Below, in pieces: positions 51,060 through 63,143 of a DNA stretch of 64,000 nt (position 1 is the first letter of the stretch; every line of letters starts with the position of its first letter). Position numbers and translations under genes: made by a program. Below the pieces are notes generated by a model, which was given only the letters and a program-made list of their open reading frames with translations, did not search any database and was not told the origin of the DNA. This DNA is from Kudoa neothunni (lineage: Eukaryota; Cnidaria): positions 1,488,001 to 1,552,000 of the forward strand of contig OZ199840.1 in assembly GCA_964304625.1 (NCBI GenBank), read 5' to 3'.

Positions 51060-51871
51060 TTATTAAGTAACCATAACGTAAATTATTAATATGTAATCCA
51101 ATATTAAATATGTTTGACGTCAATTTTTCTTTTAAATCGTAATAGAAATAATTCGTAATGTTTGTTTTTAGAGGTTTAAAACTAGTAAACATAAGCTTAT
51201 TATGCATTAATTCTTTGATTTTGCTAAATATAATCTTATAAAAGTTATAACATTATTAATATTTTTAAAAAATAAGAGTTTATGATTAATTTATTCATTA
51301 CAAGAACATGCATTTCTCAAATAAACTAGACCAAACATAACAATATACGAGATATGATATGCGTACTCTATATAATTAACATTTCCAGCAGTAATTTTTA
51401 AACATATATACCTACGAAAATTATAAAAACTAAAAATATGACTCTACTTTTAAAATAGATATCCGTAATGTAAGTTTTATTTTAACAATTTATGGGTTTT
51501 AATATTAATCCAACGTGAGTTTCAAATATGTTTGACGCGTGCTCAGCACGAATCAGAAATTGTGCAGTCGAGTCGTTTTATTTTTCTTAAAATTACACCA
51601 AACAAGCACATGTAGCATTTTTGAAACATTCTACATCTAATTTAACAGATTTACCTAGTATATAGGGAGCAAATGTTTATTCTAATTGACTATTACTCCG
51701 AAAAAAAAACAATTATTAAATACTATACAGGTGCTTTTTAATCTGCTATTTGAGTAAACGACCAGAGAATACCTTACTTCTGATTGCGGTTATGATTATA
51801 TTTATAATTCTAGGTAAATAAATGATTTTTATTAATGGTGTCATCTATTCAAATGCAAACTAAAAGCTATA

Positions 51872-53897
51872 CAGTAGGTAACCGGTTTCACGCACTTCTT
51901 CAGGGACCGGAGAAAAAGTGCATAAAATTGGTCACATCCGGTTCTTCATACCTTTTATGAGCACGCACATCAAATGGAAATATATTGTTTATTGCCGCCT
52001 ATTCACTCAAAAATTTTTTTATTATTTAATAATGGAGGATAAATATAATATGCTTAAATAAAAAATCAAAAAAAATATGTTCGTGAAAAATATTTTGTAA
52101 TTTTAGTTTGTTTCATATTGTTTGAGAGAATCTTAAATATCGATTCCTCTGCTTCATTCAAAATAATATTTTGATTATTATCATGCGACCCATAAAATGA
52201 TTTTAACTCCTTCAAATATTCTAAAACCATTTTGAAGGTAATAATTTTGTTGGGATGTTCTTCCATATCGTGTGTCCCATCCATGTCAAATTGTTCTGCA
52301 TCATCAGCGTTACAATCTTTAAAAACATAATTAAAATAAAATGATCAAATATCTCACTCGTGTTTAGTATTTGATCATTTTTGTCGGAAAAGTCAAAATC
52401 ATTATAATTAAGAGCTACGTATGATTTCTCTTCTTTTATTATTTCGGTCATTCCATTAGCAACCAAATCATCAGCAACTTTTTCACAATTTTCGACTAAT
52501 AAATTATCCTGAGTTGAGGCAGATCTTAACGAGGAAAATCCAGCATTTATGAAACAATTTGTGATTGTATTTTTAGAAACGCTTTGCTAGGCAGTTTTAA
52601 TTAATCCTATTGCTTCTAAAACGTTTGAAGGAGTTAACTCTATTCCCATTTTAGCACAATAAATGAATCGTTCTATCATCGACTTTTTGTAGCACGATTA
52701 AAAGGAATGGATGGCGCCTTGACCTAGCGGCTGCAAAACGTTAGTGGTGTTTTAGGGGAAAAATATTAATTTTACGTTGGAAAAATCTATTTGAAAATGG
52801 GAGGTCGCGCTGTCTAAAAACTGGAAAACCATTTTGTTTAGTCTAATCAAGTCATCATTAATTTTCGAAATGTATCTCAAGAAAATATCACGAGTCATCC
52901 AAGCCATTTTGTTGAATTCGAATAAAAGCGGTAACTTCTTAATATTCTTGAAGAAACGTTGTTTGTTATTCAGTCCGATTAGATTACTAATGGATCTAGT
53001 TTTTCTCCACTTAACGAAGCTCCCAATAAAACAGTCAAACGCTTTTTTTTTGATTTTGTAGTCCCTCTCATATTACTCTCGGATGAATGAACACAACTGT
53101 TAGCTTAAAAACCCATACAAAATAAATTGGGAAGTATTTACCACGCAGTTGTTGATATAGCAAACCCGTCTCATCAATGTTGTAAATGCAATCCTCTGAA
53201 TATACAACATAAAGAGCTCCAATTTTACACATCCATTCTGCTGTAGTTTTAGGATCAACGTCGCCAGATTCACCGTGATAATTAATTTTTTTAATATTAT
53301 ATTTTTTTTAACAACAAAACCATCCACGCGTTGCAGTTGATGACAAATTTTTACGATTGGCAAACTCATTTCTTTTATCTTTGATATTCGCAGCGTTAAA
53401 TTCGATCTTTTTGCTTCTTGTGTAACAGATCCAGTCGTACACCTCTTGATCAATATGATTATCTGAACTATTATTCAAATATTTTCTGTTTCTAGAAAGT
53501 AGACCTCCTTAATAAACTTTCCTAATGTATTATCTTATTTTTAAAATTCCTTGAGAGTCTTAATTGAGGATAATTTAACATGCTTGTTGGTTGCGGCTTG
53601 CGCACCTTTGGGCAGTGAATTATCATAATATTTAATTATATTATACGTTTCTATTAAAGTTCGAATTAGCAATGCTTTTCTGGCCATCAAATAAAAAACA
53701 ACAAAATTATCAACAAACTCAAGTCCAAAAAAGTGCGTGAACCGGCCGATCACGTGACACCTGAGTACGTTATTTTACAACTTTATTTTTCATTAAAAAT
53801 TGATAAAATTGTTTATAAAAAATTATTATTGAATCAATATTTGGTCTCAGTCAAAATAAGTAGCTTATAAAAAGTGCGTGAAACCGATTACCTACTG
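51872..53897 (-). mobile_element. Tigger/pogo DNA transposon, structurally complete
   Basis: A 2,026-bp element with 26-bp terminal inverted repeats differing at one base: left 51,872-51,897 starts CAGTAGGTAACCGGTTTCAC, right 53,872-53,897 reads CAGTAGGTAATCGGTTTCAC on the minus strand. Flanked by TA (51,870-51,871 and 53,898-53,899), the Tc1/mariner-pogo target site. The transposase lies on the minus strand and is decayed. It is not part of the 16.9-kb repeat, which ends 82 bp before it. Confidence 0.88.
52066..53700 (-). pseudogene. Tigger-type transposase, inactivated
   Basis: Minus-strand frames, N to C: MARKALLIRTLIETYNIIKY (psq-like HTH), VYDWICYTRSKKIEF (CENP-B HTH), YNIDETGLLYQQL (first catalytic Asp), TKSKKKRLTVLLGASLSGEK, KMAWMTRDIF, VFQFLDSATSH (second Asp retained), NTTNVLQPLGQGAIHSF, then an acidic C-terminal part ending KQTKITKYF, typical of Tigger/jerky-type proteins. 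Where the family has QPLDQG this copy has QPLGQG, so the third catalytic acidic residue appears lost. Several frame changes and stops (for example around 53,000-53,050, 52,758 and 52,590) also break it. Confidence 0.82.
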
Positions 53898-54820
53898 TAT
53901 TTAAAAAAAGTTTCTCCATGACATATGCGTATTGCTGTAAACACACACATACTGACAGATATAAGAACTATATATAATAGTAGATTTATTTGAGTCCAAT
54001 ATTTGCACACAGAATTCTTATGATTTTTTATTGGACTGAACACTAGTATAGGTCCCTAATCTCTCGAATGCGGCGCTTCGTCCTCAGTCATGGAAAAAAC
54101 GTATTTTTCTTCCGTTTAGAAAATTTCCCGACATTTTTTTAATGAAGTGAGGATCACCTCATAGTTGTTTTACATATAGTTAAACAAAACGGTAATAAAG
54201 AAGCGTGTGGCTCCCCAATTTTAGCGTTTTCTTCGTCAGAAATGATCTAAAATAATCTTATTTGCTCTCATCATCTGTAACAAACTAAAATTTCTCAAAA
54301 AATTTTGAAAACAAATTTTTCGTCTAGTCACGTACATGACGACGTAATAAACACTCTAATCCTGATTATGTATTTGAAGATTAGAGACCTATCTAAACAA
54401 GATCTGAATTGTTTCCATAATTTTTAGACAGCTTTTTAATTAATTCAAGACAAGAAGTTACCTCAACAAATGAAAAATTTATACAAATTGGGAATGCGCG
54501 CAAACCGCCAGATTAATGAAGTATTATCGAATTAACTTTCGTAAATATCTAATCAGTTTTAATTTGACGAAAACATATTTTTTCCTATTAATAATATATG
54601 AATTTTAATTATTAAAGGATGTTAAAATATATATTAGATAGAATTACAAATTAGCTATACATTATTTAAGAAATAATTATCTCTCGATTTTTATGTGTAT
54701 AATTTTTAGTTTATACAATTTTTTTTCTTAAATGGAAGTCTTATAAGTTTTTAGGAACATTATAAAAATTCTACGGCGAAAAAATTCTCGTGCATTGAGT
54801 AAAACAAAAAATATTTCTTT

Positions 54821-54860
54821 TGGGGTATGTAAATACCCCACCCCGGGCAGTAAGGGTTAA
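54821..54860 (-). mobile_element. Possible solo piggyBac-like end
   Basis: On the minus strand: TTAA, then CCCTTACTGCCCGGGG, then a GGGGTATTTACATACCCC palindrome. This is the same design as the ends of the element at 8449-10,542 (TTAA, CCC-start, GGGGTC...GACCCC palindrome). No partner end or transposase nearby. Confidence 0.4.
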
Positions 54861-55740
54861 TAAACAGCTATATTCATTTATTCCATCTAGTTGTTATACT
54901 TATTGTATTTATTTAATAAAAATTAGGTGATGGGATTTCTACCATTTCTAAATTACCATTAAATGTTTACATCGCTCTATAAACTCTTATCCATGTTATT
55001 AGTATATTAATGGGTATAATGTCTTAAATAAATAACACTATGTTATAACATTTTCAAGGAGATAACGATAATAATAGATCATCTAATTCACTTTCAACGT
55101 GAACTTTAAGCATGAGATCCCAAGCCTTCGATGATTACAATCTTCCACGCGGCGCGATAATACGTGTGTGCAACTGTAGGTAAAAATTTGATCTTAGATT
55201 ATTAAGCAAGGGTACCCTTTACCAATTACTTAAATTATAAATTATAATTATTCGAATATGCAGAATATAAAACATATTTTTAGTAAAAAATAAACATATT
55301 TTAAGGCTGGTGACGGATTTGTTGACTCTTCTTTTTGATTAAAAGTAAAAATTCGATGTATGCCGTCCTTCATCAGATTGTTTGTTGAAATCTTTTCTAA
55401 AGGATAAATTCTGGATAACTACTATATTCGAACAGAGTTCATCGGCGCGAACCCAAAAATTGCATTTATCACGCTTCTAATATTGCTCTAACGACTTGTA
55501 ATAAAAATTAATGTCATTAGCTTTCTTTATAATATTTATTATTTTGATATTAATTCGTAACAACTGCATTTAAATGAAGTAACGAGCATATCGATTATTA
55601 AAAGTAAAATGTTTAACTCAGTACATACACTTTTTTCTTCATGACTTTATAATTATCAATTACAGACTATAATTAAGGAATCCATAACGTTTGAGACCTC
55701 TCATTTAATTCAATATGCGAAAAAATTCAATCTATCGAAA

Positions 55741-55781
55741 TTGTGGTCGCAAATGGCCCCAGTTGGTCTCACGAGAGTTAA
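55741..55781 (-). mobile_element. Possible second piggyBac-like end
   Basis: On the minus strand: TTAACTCTCGTGAGACC followed by GGGGCCATTTGCGACC. It resembles the right end of the 8449-10,542 element in order and spacing but not closely in sequence. No partner found. Confidence 0.28.
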
Positions 55782-57342
55782 CCGCAAAATAATTTTATAT
55801 AAAGAATTATTTAAAATATTTTAGCTACATTGAAGAGTATGTATTGAGGAAGAAATATTTGGTTGGAATGGCAGAATAATTTACAGAGTCATTACTACAA
55901 CTAAAAATACGTAGATTCTAATAATTAGAATTTTCTTTACTATTGTTATTAAATTCGTGACGTGTAAAATTTATTGCAATTGGAAGTTTGCCTTTTTATT
56001 ATTCATCTAATGATATACAATTGTCAACCTATCAAAATATTTGCGATATTTCTTTTTAACTTACATTATCAGATTTTATTGATTAACGTATGAAATTCAA
56101 CATCCAAATCCAATTGTGGCTTATCTTTTACGCATCCCCAAATTATAAATTGTTGTTTCTTCACTAATCCAATTAAAACCTGAATGTGTTTCTCAAATAT
56201 ATTTATTGGAAGAATTATTAACTCAATAATATCTAATCATAGAGATGATTTTTACTTTTCGATAGGTAAATTGAAAAGATCGATTAATTAATTGTAAATT
56301 TATCTTCGAATAAAAACAAAACTACGTTTCCAAAGAATTGTTCTGAGTAAAATAATGAGTAATTTATTTCATAATAAATCAAAATTAAATTATATATGGT
56401 AAAATTTTGACGTGATTGCCTCCAGATGGTTGTTAACTATGCAGAAGAGGGCAGGGATTTATTCAAGATAAGGTGTGTAATAAATTGAGGTTCTAGCCGT
56501 AGTTTCGGCCTAAATTTGCCAAATTATGATGTAGGATGTATAAAATGATTGAAAAAGGGGATGCTAAAGATAACGAAAGTGATGATCATATATAAAACTA
56601 AGGTTCGTGAGTTTATTCAAAAAATAAATTTTAACGTACGCGAATTACAAATCAGAGATGGTACAGACGTTTTAAATTTTAATTATATGAAGTCCTATTT
56701 TATCGACACGTAAATTTTAGTACCATCTGACCTTAAAAAATATATATTTATCACTTCTTATTGAATAAGATAGAAATACTATATAAACCTTCTTAAACTA
56801 ATTACTTCTCTAAAAGATAATAATTATTTTGAAATTAATAACCTATTTTCTGATGCGATGTGGAAATAATACGAAGAAAAGTGACGAATGAATATTTCGT
56901 AAATTCTTAAATATTTGTGTTCAAATAGTTATCATTTGAATACTAAATTAATTTAATAATAAGCGTTAATAAATAAAGTTCAATTACTTTAATAATTTAT
57001 ATATCAAAAGTCAAACTAATAATATTATAACTATAATATTGTATGCTACGATAAATAGAAATTAATAAACGTTTTTGACTGAATAATTATGAATAAAAAA
57101 ATTAGATTGATAGAATGACATCGAGTTTAATAATTTAATATTAAATTTTTATTATTTTATGACAGAAATAATATAATATTAATAGACTATTATTTGAAAT
57201 AGAAAATAACAAGAGGAAAAATAAAAAGCATAATTAAAAAATCTTTTTTGAGCATATTGCCAAGAGTTAAAGAACGCACCAAAAACGAAACGCACAGACT
57301 AAGTCAGAAGATCAATGTCAACAATATTGTGTGAACTTAAAC

Positions 57343-58302
57343 CTACTCCGGTTTGATCGAATGAAGCATATGTCGTTGGAAGTTTTCAATATCCAAAGAA
57401 TCGACGAGAAAAATATGTCCATTTTCATCGTATCTAAATTCAGTGTGTCCAACGATTTCCCCCTCCGTATGTATTTTCTCGTCAACACAAACTCTTCCTG
57501 TAATTTCATAATCAGGATATATAGTGACAAACAATGCATAGGGGTCATAAGTAGTATAGGTAAACGCATTCGTCGTAGCAGATATTGATTGGACGCATTT
57601 TTTAATATAGAAGGCTTTCTTGTTGTTTGGATCTTCAGCGTACGGACTGTTATAGTATAATTCTATATAAGGACCACTGAAGAGATGGCGTTGGCAGAAT
57701 GTTAGATCGATTAGTTTTATTTTGTTTTTGTTAGACAATCTGAAGTTGCTCAATACAATTTTCCATGCAATGGGATCATACCAACAGTTAAATTCGGCAT
57801 AGGTTAAGGAATTTCCCACGACTATTCGATTACGATCTCCACCCATAACACTGAATGAAGCCAATTTTTCAGCAAACGAGTTATCATAAAGATAGGCAAT
57901 CGCAAGATTTGTTAGCGGGCCAATAGCAACCAAATGGATTTCTCCAGGATATTGGTTAACATAATGGACGAGTGCTGCGGTGCTGCCCATGGTTGGTTCC
58001 GATTGTTTATCTTCATATTTCAAATCTATATCGCACAGACCATCCAATCTGTGAGAAGAATCGTATCTTGTTTCGCGGCTCATAAGATTCACATTGGTGC
58101 CACGATACACTGGGATATCATTTCGACCGCAGATGTAAATTATTTTTTTTGCGTTGAGAAATGTTTGGTCGGCAGTTAAGTTCCCCAAGCACGTAGTGAT
58201 GGCCACGATCTCAACATGTTTTGCACTAATTGCCAGCAGCATCGCTTGCATATCGTCAAATCCAGGGTCACAATCGATAATAATCTTCATTTTATTAGCC
58301 AT
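57343..58302 (-). CDS. Nucleoside hydrolase (IU-NH family), 319 residues
   Basis: Single-exon gene. The family splits the N-glycosidic bond of (deoxy)ribonucleosides to base plus ribose in purine/pyrimidine salvage, using a bound Ca2+. Seen here: the N-terminal Asp cluster DCDPGFDD (10-17), TTCLGN (36-41), GPLTNLA (128-134), MGG (153-155), AEFNCWYDP (169-177) and TYDPYALF (251-258). Length is typical (310-340). ATG 58,302 sits nine codons before the Asp cluster, as usual. The catalytic His that precedes the last Asp in classical protozoan IU-NH is Tyr252 here, so substrate choice or leaving-group activation may differ. No signal peptide, so probably cytosolic. A paralogue lies at 63,144 on the same strand. 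Confidence 0.93.
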   Translation of the reverse strand: MANKMKIIIDCDPGFDDMQAMLLAISAKHVEIVAITTCLGNLTADQTFLNAKKIIYICGRNDIPVYRGTNVNLMSRETRYDSSHRLDGLCDIDLKYEDKQSEPTMGSTAALVHYVNQYPGEIHLVAIGPLTNLAIAYLYDNSFAEKLASFSVMGGDRNRIVVGNSLTYAEFNCWYDPIAWKIVLSNFRLSNKNKIKLIDLTFCQRHLFSGPYIELYYNSPYAEDPNNKKAFYIKKCVQSISATTNAFTYTTYDPYALFVTIYPDYEITGRVCVDEKIHTEGEIVGHTEFRYDENGHIFLVDSLDIENFQRHMLHSIKPE

Positions 58303-60866
58303 TTAAAGTATCTAGTTTCCAAAATCCAAATGGATAAACGTGCCGAATTATTATTATATCCTCCAAGAGATAACCCTATCCTCAAAGTGTTAATCATAAT
58401 AAATTAGGCTTGGTAAATCCATATTCAGAGATCAATCAGGTGAGATTTTTCGAGCGATTACTCAAAGTTTTTACAACGTCGTTTGTTAACTATAGTCACA
58501 TTCCTCTATAATATAATTACTCGTTCACAAAATATATTTGAATAATTAAATCAATATTCAGTTATATTAATTAAATTTATCAAAAATTTTGAACTGGACT
58601 TGATTGTTTACAAGTTCTTATCCTTAGCGCAAATTTTCAACAAAAATTTAAATATAAATTTACTAATATTTAAAACATATAAATGTTTATTATTAAAATT
58701 AATTGTATTATCAGATTGATCTAACAAGATTTAAATAGAGTATAATGCTATTTTGAGTAATGTTACCTTGAATAGCTACATCAAATTTAAACGAAGAAAA
58801 TTAAGATCGATAAATACTTAAGATGAATATATAACGGAACCAATATCATTTGTTTTTAAGCAATTAGACATTAATTTTTAAAATATTTAATTAATATTTA
58901 CAAATGCGTTATATTTATAGTAGTAAGAGGATTAAAACCAAAGTAAGAAATGGTATCCATTTAGGAGTTATGACTGATACGTCTATATAAACGTTACAGT
59001 TAAATAAACCATCTTAATGAGAACTGGATTATAAATTAACACTCATAATATAAACGAACGTTCGCATTATTTACACATGTAATATTTTTCGTAACTATCG
59101 ATAACATTAACCTACTAATAGAAAATCTATCTGAATCTAATGAACGTATTGTTTCTTCTTGTTGTAAAAATATTTAAATATTTCAAAGAAATCTAAAATT
59201 AAGTCATAGTTATTTTTCTTTCTATTTAATTACCTCGTATTGTGATTTAATTTAGGCACTAAATTGAGGTCTATTATTTTCACTTTTATTATAGATATAT
59301 AATATTTAAATTACTATTCGAAAAATATAATTACCACGTAATAAAAATAAAGAAAATTTATAAGTCAGGATATTTTAAATTATTTAATATCACATGAACA
59401 GTTATTTTTATCATTTTTAATTAAAAAGTTATCGTTGTTTTTATTAATTTTTGATTTTATTGTGATTGGATGATTCCTAAAATTTTGCTTAACTGTTGGA
59501 AATAGAAATAGCTGGGTTGCATAAAATACGCATCCTCTTTTAACAATATATGTAAAGAAATTGATTTATAGTATAATTTTTATATTTTAATATTAAATGA
59601 AGAATGATAGATATTAGTTGTAACATACATTTATTTTCATAATTTTAGCCTTACCTTCAAATAAACTGAAAAATAAAGAATATAGATAGCATAATAAATT
59701 TAGTTTAATCGTTTATAAATTATAATATATTTATAGTCTTCTTATATTGTGTACACGAATGATTTATGAATTAGTCGCGAGAAGCTATCCACGACAAATA
59801 CAAACAATGTTATATCTTAACTAAATTAAAGCTTTAAATCATCTTAAGATATAAACCCATTATGGATATATAGATATCTGGTTTCATTCGCGCACCCGGT
59901 ACCCTCAAGCTCCAGGAACCCACACATCCGAAAAAGTTGTTTTATAGATTGATTAAATTATTTAGGATTATAATTCTCAAAATCGCCGATGAACTCGAGC
60001 ACACATAATAAAAGAGAGTTTATCATTAAAATCTTCACTCCTTTTCGATACTTTCAAGCAAAAGATTTACCTTTTGAAGTATATTTTGCTTTACATTGAC
60101 TATTTATCTTCAATTTGTAGATTTTTTTAGTATAGTTATTAGTTATGGCTTAAAATTAAGAACTAATGTTTTTCTAACTTTTAAATTAATATAAATAAAA
60201 TAATTTGTAGAATTGACGTGAAATCTCATAATAGACATCATTCAAAAATGAAATTTCGCGTAGTTTACCCGACAAATGGGCTTGTGGAGCCAGATGTTAT
60301 CGCTTAAAAGTTAATGACTAGACGATTTTTTATTTTTAATTATATTTTATTATCCAAGAATTTAAATTAAGGAAAATAATACATTTTTAAACTCTTATCA
60401 ATATAAAATATAATAAATAAGAATATTAGTAAATTATTTTCGTTTATAATTAGAAGTGGTGAATCGATAAAAGTAAAATTTTTAATGTTTGACCTACCTG
60501 GACAGTATAGTCACTCGATAACCATATCTTACAGCTTTTTATACTACAATACATTAGAATACAAATACCCAGATCAGATGGATTAGATAAATTTTTTCGA
60601 TGCTTAGATATAAAGATAACGAAGAATTAAGTGACAATTTTAAAATACTAAAGGGGGATTGAGCTCGAAATAAAAACATATCGCTAATAGAAAGGACAAA
60701 ACCTAAGAAAATCACAATGGATCAATACAAAAAATAATAAAAACTTTTTTACATTCGATATATGTTACCCTTAGTATTATTTTACTTTACGAAAACTCTG
60801 ACACCGAAAAGCTGACAAAGATGCAGCATAAACGAATATGACGCATAAGCTTGCGCATCTTGTAAA
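58303..60866. other. 2.6 kb AT-rich intergenic region
   Basis: Separates the nucleoside hydrolase from the start of GOT1B. A GC-richer patch at 59,880-59,935 (CACCCGGTACCCTCAAGC) has no match elsewhere in the window. No ORF or transposon recognised. Confidence 0.35.
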
Positions 60867-61429
60867 ATGCTAGATATAAGCGATTTACAAAGTTTCCCTA
60901 TCAACACTATTGTTCTATCATTATTCAAATATAATTTTAGAAATCGGAATATGGTTCATATGTTTGGGAGGTGTGTTTTTCATACTTGGAATTATACTTT
61001 TTATGGATACTGTTCTTATTGCATTTGGAAATGTAAACATGCTATTGTTGTGAAGGATTTTGCGAAAAAAAATTGTTTTTAGGTGATTTTTATTTTTGGA
61101 ATATTCTTGGCTATTGGCTTGAAGAAATCAACGAGATTCTTTTTTCAACGCAACAAATTGAAAGGATCTTTAACATTTCTTAGTGGAATTGTGTTGATTG
61201 TGGTGTTCAAATGGCCGATACTTGGAATTCTTCTTGAAAGCTATGGAATGTTCGTGTTATTCAGGTACGACGTGGTGGTGTCGATTTCTGATTAGCCTTT
61301 TATTCATTTAGGGGATTTCTTCCTGTAATTTTTTCGTTTATGTACAAAATTCCCTTCATGGGAACCACGGTCCAAACGATTTCTTCCTTATTCGTAAGAT
61401 TTTTTTTGCTTCTAATATTAACTTATTAA
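60867..61429 (+). CDS. GOLT1B: Vesicle transport protein GOT1B
   Basis: Small four-span Golgi membrane protein of the Got1/Sft2 family, involved in ER-Golgi and intra-Golgi vesicle traffic. Four exons: 60867-60891, 60941-61032, 61083-61264, 61312-61429, giving 138 residues, exactly the human GOLT1B length. Matches in order: MLDISDLQKIG (human MISLTDTQKIG), IAFGN (AIGN), AIGLKKSTRFFFQRNKLKG (GLERTFRFFFQKHKMK), FKWPILGILLESYGMFVLFRGF (GWPLIGMIFEIYGFFLLFRGF), then PVIFSFMYKIPFMGTTVQ. The last 15 residues (FVRFFLLLILTY) are hydrophobic and unlike the soluble tail of other members. A GT after 61,393 could be a donor to a further exon, but the unspliced reading gives the right length. Introns 47-50 nt. 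Confidence 0.92.
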
Positions 61430-63143
61430 CACTGGAAGCAAGTTATTAAGATTTCGCATTTCCAATCCTGAATATTAATGTTAATTAATATGTTAAAGTT
61501 TATGAAATAATTAAATATTTCTATTAAAATTATATTTGATCTATAAAAATTAACAACTTATGACTCTAATTGCTCAAATATTATATCTCTTAGTAATCAA
61601 TGTTGGATAAATTATTCATTGTTTCTATTCCTTCTAGCTCCATAGTTTTGAGCTCAACTCTTGATGAAACTAGTTTTTATTTATATTACCATTTGTTTCC
61701 TATTATTATTATTATTATTATTATAAATACTTAATTGCAATATCTATTAAATTTGTTCTTTCGACCATATTTTGTAAAACTCTTCTTTTTAGTTTTTTTA
61801 TAATATTTTATACTGTTTGTATTGTTTTGTGATTTAGTATTATCATATAATAGTTGTTATAGTTTTCCCCAAACTTTGTTAATTTATATTTTTATATTAT
61901 ATTTGATTATTTAATTTTCTCTCATTACCGTGGATAGTTAATTGAAATTTAATTAATCATTAATTTTTTTTACTATCACAATTGCTATTTTATTTATTAA
62001 TATCAAATTGTTGCATTTAAAAATTTGAATGAATATAATTAATTAGTTAATCGACTTTTTTCACATTAATCGTTGAAAATAAACCCTTTTACAAAGTTTT
62101 ATTTATTTATTAATCTTTTCTTTGCAAATTTCCCATTTTTATTCTCAATTACGAGATTGATCTTTAAAATAAGAATTAATAAATAAGTTGTTTCATTTAT
62201 CACTCTGAATCATCGAATTTAACGTGTATTAAAATTCATTAATTGAAATTTACATTTATTATTTTTTTTGAAATTTTATGTTGTCACACTAATCATTTGA
62301 ATGACCTTAAAATTTATTAGGATTCACAGAATTGTTTTTAACATTATCACCTAATGGATTATTTATTTAAACGCATATTTCCGCGTAATATCCATAGTTC
62401 GTTATAATTAGTTAATTTACATATTCTTAAATAATTAAACCTACGAAAGTTTCCTATTTTTCCCATAATTAGTTTATTGATATAAAATTGAATAGTTTCT
62501 ATGATTACCATTTATGAATTAAATATTTATTTTAAAATTATTCTTAGATATTTTCTATCATTCCCTGTAATTAATTAATGAAGTAAGTAATTAATTATAT
62601 ATTAAATTGGTTAATTGACTTACTTTTATTTATTCACGTTACTGCTAGGTTCTGTTTGACTATCAACGATTTAATTGGCTTTTTTTAAATAATTGAACTG
62701 AAAATATATTTTTTGATAATCGATTAATAATAAATAGTTTTTATTTATTTTCATAATAATTAAAAATTCTGATGTAATTAATCAAAATATCTTAAATGCC
62801 CAAAATTATTTTTTTAATTTTGTTGTAATTAGACAATTGAATATATTTAATGTTCAACAACATATCTGCGTCTAAAATATTGCCGATAAATAAAATTAGC
62901 TAATTTAATTTGAAAGCTCTATTAGAATATTTAATTGCTCTCATTTTATTGTTAAAATTTTGTAATATTTCCTTAGTTGTATAAAAGTGGAAATATGAAA
63001 AATTTAAAGTTTTGTTAAATCGGCAATTCAAGCTAACAAAAAAACGATTCTAAGACAAGATATTTCTGTCTATAAGGAAAGAAAATAAATATTATCATAA
63101 CTAATAGTAGTCCTGTGCTAATAATTATTAGCAATGCCTTCAC
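61430..63143. other. AT-rich intergenic region with a TTA microsatellite
   Basis: No coding signal found. A short (TAT/TTA)n tract lies at 61,701-61,725, and the rest is AT-rich low-complexity sequence with many TTAATTAA-like runs. Confidence 0.45.

Larger units (their letters stand above)
34917..51789 (+). repeat. 16.9-kb near-identical direct repeat, copy 2 (starts at gap)
   Basis: Second representation of 17,844-34,716. Every feature described there recurs here at +17,073: decayed Tigger (36,508-38,233), tRNA-Lys-like sequence (37,184-37,248), nested hairpin (39,023-39,099), isolated Tigger end (39,633-39,658), ISXO2-like fragment (40,686-40,898) and dispersed repeat (from 46,657). It starts in the middle of K3 exon 4 and ends 82 bp before a Tigger element. 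Both are repetitive positions where assemblies tend to break. Confidence 0.95.
53898..57342. other. 3.4 kb AT-rich intergenic region
   Basis: No exon series found on either strand. Two GC-richer spots look like single piggyBac-type ends next to TTAA (54,821-54,860 and 55,741-55,781, listed separately). The rest is AT-rich without recognisable elements. Confidence 0.4.

Noticed and set aside
17844-51789. Reading the second K3/K4 block as a true recent gene-family expansion
   Set aside because: The coincidence of both repeat edges with the gap and the end-clustered differences favour an assembly cause, so I do not count the second set as new genes.
52834-53061. 75-codon plus-strand frame in the Tigger element
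   Set aside because: It is the reverse of the transposase catalytic region on the minus strand.
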